Assembly (NCBI RefSeq): GCF_030369635.1
Contig: NZ_CP128474.1
Coordinates: forward strand, 744,001-808,000
DNA length: 64,000 nucleotides
Direction of reading: 5' to 3'
Source of the DNA: Microbacterium arborescens
Lineage (GTDB): Bacteria > Actinomycetota > Actinomycetes > Actinomycetales > Microbacteriaceae
Below the pieces are notes generated by a model, which had not been told where the DNA came from, did not search any database, and saw nothing but the letters and a program-made list of their open reading frames with translations. The translations under genes were made by a program, and so were the position numbers. Below are positions 57,299-64,000 of the stretch, piece after piece; within the stretch, counting starts at the first letter, position 1; each line of letters starts with the position of its first letter.

Positions 57299-58300
57299 TC
57301 AGCGCTGTCGCGCGAGCACGGCGTGGCACCGCTCGAGGCGCTCACGCCACCAATGCTGCCGGTCCGCTGACGGGGCGAGTGCGGTGACGGCATCCCGGTC
57401 GACCGCGACCCGCCCGGTCGCGAGCTCACCCGAGACCGGACGCAGGGCGGGGCTTGCGACGTCGGCGGCGAACAGCGAGGCCGTTCCCAGCCCGCAGTCG
57501 AAGTCGAGCTCGGGCAGAGCCGCCGCCAGGGCGACCCCCATCGACAGGCCGACGCTCGTGTCGAGGGCGCTCGAGACCACCGCGGGAAGTCCTGCCTCCG
57601 CGACGATCGCGAGCGCACGTCTCACGCCTCCGAGCGGCTGCGCCTTGATGACGATCAGATCGGCGGCGCCGGCCCGCGCCACCGCGAGCGGGTCATCGGC
57701 CTTGCGGACGCTCTCGTCGGCGGCGACCGGAATGCCCATGTAACGCACGCGGCGGCGCAGTTCCGCCAGCTCGTCGACCGTGGCGCAGGGCTGCTCGACG
57801 TACTCCAGATCGAACTCCGCCAGGGCGTGGAGCGCGTGCTCGGCCTCGTCGAGATTCCACGCGCCGTTCGCGTCGATCCGCACGCGCCCCTCGGGGCCGA
57901 GCGCCTCGCGCACTGCCCGCACGCGGGCCACGTCGTCGGCGAGCACCTGGCCGCGCTCCGCGACCTTGACCTTCACTGTGCGGCATCCGTCGTACCGCGA
58001 GAGCACCTCGGCGACGCGCTCGGCCGCGACGGCGGGAACGGTGGCGTTGACGGCGACACGCTCGCGGATCGGCGCGGGCATCGCGGTCCAGCCGAACTCG
58101 ATGGCGGCAGCCAGCCAGGTCGCGGCCTCGTCGTCGTCGTACTCGGTGAACGGCGAGAACTCCGTCCAGCCCTCGGGCCCCTCGAGCAGCAAGGCCTCTC
58201 GCACGTCGACACCGCGGAAACGCGTCGTCAGCGGCAGCGCGACGACGTGCGCTCGCTCGAGCAGCTCGGTCAGAGAGGGGAGGGGCAGGGCGGGGTCCAC
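57299..58300 (-). CDS. menC: o-Succinylbenzoate synthase MenC
   Basis: The 333-residue enzyme belongs to the enolase superfamily: catalytic Lys pair in TVKVKVAERG, metal ligands in RIDANGAWNL (Asp), EYVEQPC (Glu) and VAADESVRK (Asp), and IVIKAQPLGG with the second catalytic Lys. It dehydrates SHCHC to o-succinylbenzoate in menaquinone synthesis. GTG 58300 is preferred to ATG 58324 because GGGAGG lies about 8 bases upstream. It is divergent from menB, with 35 bases between. Confidence 0.9.
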   Translation of the reverse strand: MDPALPLPSLTELLERAHVVALPLTTRFRGVDVREALLLEGPEGWTEFSPFTEYDDDEAATWLAAAIEFGWTAMPAPIRERVAVNATVPAVAAERVAEVLSRYDGCRTVKVKVAERGQVLADDVARVRAVREALGPEGRVRIDANGAWNLDEAEHALHALAEFDLEYVEQPCATVDELAELRRRVRYMGIPVAADESVRKADDPLAVARAGAADLIVIKAQPLGGVRRALAIVAEAGLPAVVSSALDTSVGLSMGVALAAALPELDFDCGLGTASLFAADVASPALRPVSGELATGRVAVDRDAVTALAPSADRQHWWRERLERCHAVLARQR

Positions 58301-58335
58301 GCGTTCATCCTCCCACCGCGGCATAGGCTGGCGGC

Positions 58336-59235
<900 letters not shown>

Positions 59236-59252
59236 GACGACTCGCCTCTGAT

Positions 59253-60413
59253 ATGTCGGTCGATCTCGTCTCCGTCGCATCGGAGCCCCGCGAGGTGCTC
59301 CGGGCTCTCCGGCAGACCCTCGACGGTGCCGGGCCGGCCCTCGCCCTCGGGGTACCCGCCGGCCCGAGCGCCCCGGCGCAGGCTCCGCCCGGAACCGTCG
59401 CCGTCGTGACGACGTCGGGGTCGACGGGGGTGCCCAAGAGCGTCGTGCTCAGCCGTTCGGCCCTCATCGCGAGCGCCGCATCTACCGCGGCCCGCATCGG
59501 CGAGGGGCGCTGGCTCCTCGCCCTCTCGCCCGGGTACGTGGCGGGGCTGCAGGTGATGGTGCGCAGTCTGCTCGCGGGTCACGAGCCGGCCGTCCTCGCG
59601 GGGTCGTTCTCTCCCGCCGCGTTCGCCGCGGTCACCGCGTCGATGCACTCGAGCATCGGCGGGGAGCGTGCGGCGATGTTCACCTCGCTGGTCCCCACCC
59701 AGCTCGCCGACCTGCTCGATGCGGCCGAGACGGATGCCGCCGTCGCCGACGCTCTGCGGGCCTACGAGGCGATCCTCGTGGGCGGACAGGCGCTCCCGCT
59801 GCCGCAGCGCGAGCGGGCCGCGCGGTTGGGGGCGCGCATCGTGCGCACCTACGGGTCGACGGAGACGAGCGGCGGATGCGTCTACGACGGCGTCCCGCTC
59901 GATGGAGTGGGGGTGCGGATCGTCACCGGCGAGGTGCAGCTCTCGGGCCCGATGCTCGCCGACGGCTACCTCGGCGAGCCGGGCCGCACGGCGGCATCCT
60001 TCATCGTCGACGACGGTGTGCGCTGGTACCGCACCGGCGACGCCGGCGAGTTCGACGGGCACGTGCTGCGGGTCACGGGTCGCATCGACAACGTCATCAT
60101 CTCCGGAGGCGTCAACATCTCGCTCGACCGGGTCGAAGCCGTCGTCCGGGAGCACGCGGGGCTCGCGTCGGCGGTGGTCGTCGCGATCCCCGACGAGCGA
60201 TGGGGGCAGTCGTCTGCGGTCGTCGCCGAGAACGCGGCGCTCGCCGAGATCGGCGTCGACGAGTCGGTGCTGCTCAGCGAGCTCCGGGTGGCGGTCGGCG
60301 ACCGGCTCGGCAAGCCCGCGCGCCCAGCGCGCGTCGTCGCGGTCGATCGCATGCCCGTACTCGCGAGCGGCAAACCCGACCGCGCGGCGGTGCGTCGCAT
60401 GCTCGCGATCTAG
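59253..60413 (+). CDS. menE: o-Succinylbenzoate--CoA ligase MenE
   Basis: The 386-residue adenylate-forming enzyme has the P-loop TTSGSTGVPKSV (53-64), YGSTETSGGCVYDG, the hinge RIDNVIISGGVNISL and the C-terminal Lys in LASGKPDRAAV. It is shorter than typical MenE (about 450-490) because the N-terminal part before the P-loop is reduced, a common feature of actinobacterial forms. It activates o-succinylbenzoate with ATP and CoA. Its TAG stop at 60411 is part of the next gene's -10 (TAGGAT). Confidence 0.88.
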   Translation: MSVDLVSVASEPREVLRALRQTLDGAGPALALGVPAGPSAPAQAPPGTVAVVTTSGSTGVPKSVVLSRSALIASAASTAARIGEGRWLLALSPGYVAGLQVMVRSLLAGHEPAVLAGSFSPAAFAAVTASMHSSIGGERAAMFTSLVPTQLADLLDAAETDAAVADALRAYEAILVGGQALPLPQRERAARLGARIVRTYGSTETSGGCVYDGVPLDGVGVRIVTGEVQLSGPMLADGYLGEPGRTAASFIVDDGVRWYRTGDAGEFDGHVLRVTGRIDNVIISGGVNISLDRVEAVVREHAGLASAVVVAIPDERWGQSSAVVAENAALAEIGVDESVLLSELRVAVGDRLGKPARPARVVAVDRMPVLASGKPDRAAVRRMLAI

Positions 60414-60424
60414 GATGATCCCTC

Positions 60425-61393
60425 GTGGCTCGTTCGTCTCGCTCCCCGAAGTCGTCCCGTCCCGCGCAGCGCGGCGGCAACCCCGCCAAGCGCGGCCTCG
60501 TCTCGGCTCCGCCGCCGCGCAAGGCCACGGCTCGCGACTGGATCGGTGCGGCGCGCCTGCGCACGCTGCCGCTCGCGATCACCCCGGTCCTCATCGGCAC
60601 CGGAGCGGCGATGCTCGTCGACCGGCAACTGCATTGGGTCATCGCGCTGTGCTGCCTCGTCGTCGCCGTCGCGCTGCAGATCGGCGTCAACTACGCCAAT
60701 GACTACAGCGACGGCATCCGCGGCACCGACGACGTGCGTGTCGGCCCTGCCCGCCTGACCGGGGGCAGGCTCGCGCGCCCCCGTACCGTGCTGATCGTCG
60801 CCCTGGCGTTCTTCGGACTCGCGGCCGTCGCCGGCATCGCGATCGTCGTGCGGACGGGGCACTGGTGGATGCTGCTGATCGGGGCGGCCTGCGTCGTCGC
60901 CGCGTGGTTCTACACCGGTGGCAAGCGTCCGTACGGTTACGCGGGTCTGGGCGAAGTGTTCGTCTTCGTCTTCTTCGGACTGGTCGCCACCGTGGGCACC
61001 ACCTTCGTCCAGGCGGGATCGGTGCCGCAGGAGAGCTGGCTCGGCGCGGTGGGTGCGGGTCTGCTCGCGTGTGCCGTGCTGCTGGCCAACAATCTCCGCG
61101 ACATCGATCAGGACCGGATCGCGGGCAAGCGCACCCTCAGTGTGCTGATCGGGGCGACGGCGACACGCGTCGTGTTCACCCTGTTCGTGCTGGCGCCGTT
61201 CGCGATCGCCGTCCTGCTCGCGCTGGTCTACCCGATCGCCTGGCTCAGCCTGTTCGCGCTCCTGCCCGCCCTGTCGGCGATCCTCATCGTGTGGACGTAC
61301 CGCCAGCCGCGCGAGCTGGTCGTCGCGCTCGCGCTGACGTCGTTGACCTCGGTCGCGTACGGCGCTTTCCTGCTCTGGGCCTTCGTCGGCTGA
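60425..61393 (+). CDS. menA: 1,4-Dihydroxy-2-naphthoate polyprenyltransferase MenA
   Basis: The 322-residue UbiA-family enzyme has a basic lead (1-35, Lys/Arg/Pro), eight or nine helices and the two metal-prenyl-diphosphate motifs NYANDYSDGIRG (with Asn/Asp) and NNLRDIDQDRIAGKRTL. It attaches the polyprenyl tail to make demethylmenaquinone. GTG 60425 follows TAGGAT (60411-60416) by 8 bases, although it lies behind menE and may also be read from that mRNA. It converges with the DUF4229 gene. Confidence 0.92.
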   Translation: MARSSRSPKSSRPAQRGGNPAKRGLVSAPPPRKATARDWIGAARLRTLPLAITPVLIGTGAAMLVDRQLHWVIALCCLVVAVALQIGVNYANDYSDGIRGTDDVRVGPARLTGGRLARPRTVLIVALAFFGLAAVAGIAIVVRTGHWWMLLIGAACVVAAWFYTGGKRPYGYAGLGEVFVFVFFGLVATVGTTFVQAGSVPQESWLGAVGAGLLACAVLLANNLRDIDQDRIAGKRTLSVLIGATATRVVFTLFVLAPFAIAVLLALVYPIAWLSLFALLPALSAILIVWTYRQPRELVVALALTSLTSVAYGAFLLWAFVG

Positions 61394-61411
61394 CCTCGGC
61401 GCGAGCCCGCG

Positions 61412-61669
61412 TCAGGACGCGGCGTCTTCGGCGTCGGCGTCGGCCTGGGCGCCGGAGCGACGCGTGCGCCGTTCCGCGAGGCCCGAGGCGACGTCGTCGA
61501 GCGGTCGCCGCAGGAAGATCATCGACAGGCTCAAGCCGATGAGGGCGGCGAAGATCGCCGAGAGCCAGTAGTACTCGCGCATGATCGGGAACAGCATCAT
61601 GATGCCGAACGGGATCAGGAAGGCGAGGAGCCGCAGCACCGAGTAGACGACGGCCGAGCGGGCATTCAT
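61412..61669 (-). CDS. DUF4229 membrane protein
   Basis: The 85-residue protein has two hydrophobic helices (SVLRLLAFLIPFGIMMLFP, YYWLSAIFAALIGLSLSMIFL) and a polar tail from 55 on (RRPLDDVASGLAERRTRR). It matches the DUF4229 family in size and layout; it is often found in actinobacterial menaquinone clusters. Function is unknown. TAGAAT (61676-61681, minus strand) lies 6 bases before ATG 61669, so it is probably leaderless. It is on the opposite strand to the men genes. Confidence 0.8.
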   Translation of the reverse strand: MNARSAVVYSVLRLLAFLIPFGIMMLFPIMREYYWLSAIFAALIGLSLSMIFLRRPLDDVASGLAERRTRRSGAQADADAEDAAS

Positions 61670-61722
61670 CCGGCCATTCTACGTCCGGGCCGAGTGGCCT
61701 GTCGGACGCCTAGGATGGGAGG

Positions 61723-62130
61723 ATGGCGCGGCTCCTGCTCATCGGTGTGCTGCTGGCACTCGCCTTCTGGGTGTACAGCATCGTCGATTGCGCCCTGCAA
61801 GACGCCACGCGTCACCGCGGCGTCAGCAAGCCGGTCTGGATCCTCATCGTGGTCCTGCTGCCCGTGCTGGGCGGCATCCTCTGGTTCGTCGTGGGACGAG
61901 CCCGCCGTCGTGCGAGCGCTCCTGCCCGCCGCGCGCCGGACGACGACCCCGACTTCCTCGGGAGCCTCGGATCGACGCGCGACCAGGACGAGCGCATCCG
62001 CCGTCTCGAGGAGGAGCTCGCGGCACTCGACGCCGAGGCCGACGACCCGCGTGACACCCCACCGACTCGGTCGTCGCAGAGCGACGACGATGCTGAGGGA
62101 CCGGCCGGTTCACGCGGCCCGCGGGCCTGA
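61723..62130 (+). CDS. PLDc_N-domain membrane protein
   Basis: The 135-residue protein has two N-terminal helices (LLLIGVLLALAFWVYSIVDCAL, VWILIVVLLPVLGGILWFVVG) with the conserved DCAL and GRARRR ends of the phospholipase D N-terminal (PLDc_N) domain, but no catalytic domain follows. The tail has a charged coiled-coil segment (DERIRRLEEELAALDAEADD). The function of stand-alone PLDc_N proteins is unknown. TAGGAT (61711-61716) lies 6 bases before ATG 61723. menD begins one base after its stop. Confidence 0.82.
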   Translation: MARLLLIGVLLALAFWVYSIVDCALQDATRHRGVSKPVWILIVVLLPVLGGILWFVVGRARRRASAPARRAPDDDPDFLGSLGSTRDQDERIRRLEEELAALDAEADDPRDTPPTRSSQSDDDAEGPAGSRGPRA

Positions 62131-62131
62131 C

Positions 62132-63967
<1,836 letters not shown>

Positions 63968-64000
63968 GCCGACGAGGCTGCACGCGGCTCAAGCGAGCGC

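Overview
The window looks like chromosomal DNA of a high-GC actinobacterium, most probably Microbacterium or a close Microbacteriaceae relative. The grounds are the very high GC content, the GTG/ATG start mix, the many promoters of TAnnnT type placed 6-8 bases before start codons (leaderless mRNAs), classical menaquinone biosynthesis, system II cytochrome c maturation, a bS22 ribosomal protein and an archaeal-type aspartyl-tRNA synthetase. The genus is inferred from gene content, not from a marker comparison. No rRNA, tRNA, insertion sequence, prophage or CRISPR array was seen; almost all of the window is coding.

Layout: 1-1402 is the end of a zinc uptake operon (aztC, aztD). 1490-4997 has a membrane protein and two convergent MFS transporters. 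5036-5159 holds a candidate small RNA. 6100-8033 is a kinase/regulator/DUF4097 operon. 8154-11950 holds a HAD phosphatase, an aldo-keto reductase and an S9 peptidase. 12041-13338 is a minus-strand group with a YidC paralogue and two small proteins. 13361-18203 is a ferric-siderophore cassette (reductase, binding protein, two permeases, ATPase) around one iron box and bracketed by two near-identical 80-bp palindromic repeats. 18216-22184 contains small proteins, an AlkA-like glycosylase, an orphan winged-helix regulator with a Cys-rich leader peptide, a kinase-like protein and a GNAT protein. 22317-27995 is a drug exporter plus sbcDC. 28005-37639 has a nucleosidase, a degenerate phosphopantetheinyl transferase-like protein, nadE, a large nuclease-helicase, upp, tadA and an alpha/beta-hydrolase-fold protein without its serine. 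37754-42795 has proC, a KtrAB-type potassium system, an ArsR regulator, a BldC-like regulator, bS22 and redox/small genes. 42835-45458 has MscS and aspS.

45558-51277 has a DedA protein and then the system II cytochrome c operon in the order phosphatase, TlpA/ResA, CcdA, ResB, CcsA. 51306-51639 is a non-coding tract with three 84-bp tandem repeats and a strong terminator. 51647-57264 is a YhgE-MMPL export pair divergent from its probable TetR repressor, with two palindromic operators between. 57299-63967 is the menaquinone cluster (menC, menB, menE, menA, menD) with two small membrane proteins interspersed.

Functionally the region combines metal acquisition (zinc, iron), envelope and export functions, and electron transport (menaquinone and cytochrome c). 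No large undescribed multi-gene system stands out. The most interesting items are small: the leaderless Cys-rich leader peptide in front of an orphan winged-helix regulator, the candidate sRNA with a C6 loop, the paired palindromic repeats around the iron cassette, the MMPL protein with a degenerate ATPase-like tail, and a hydrolase-fold protein with Gly at the nucleophile position.
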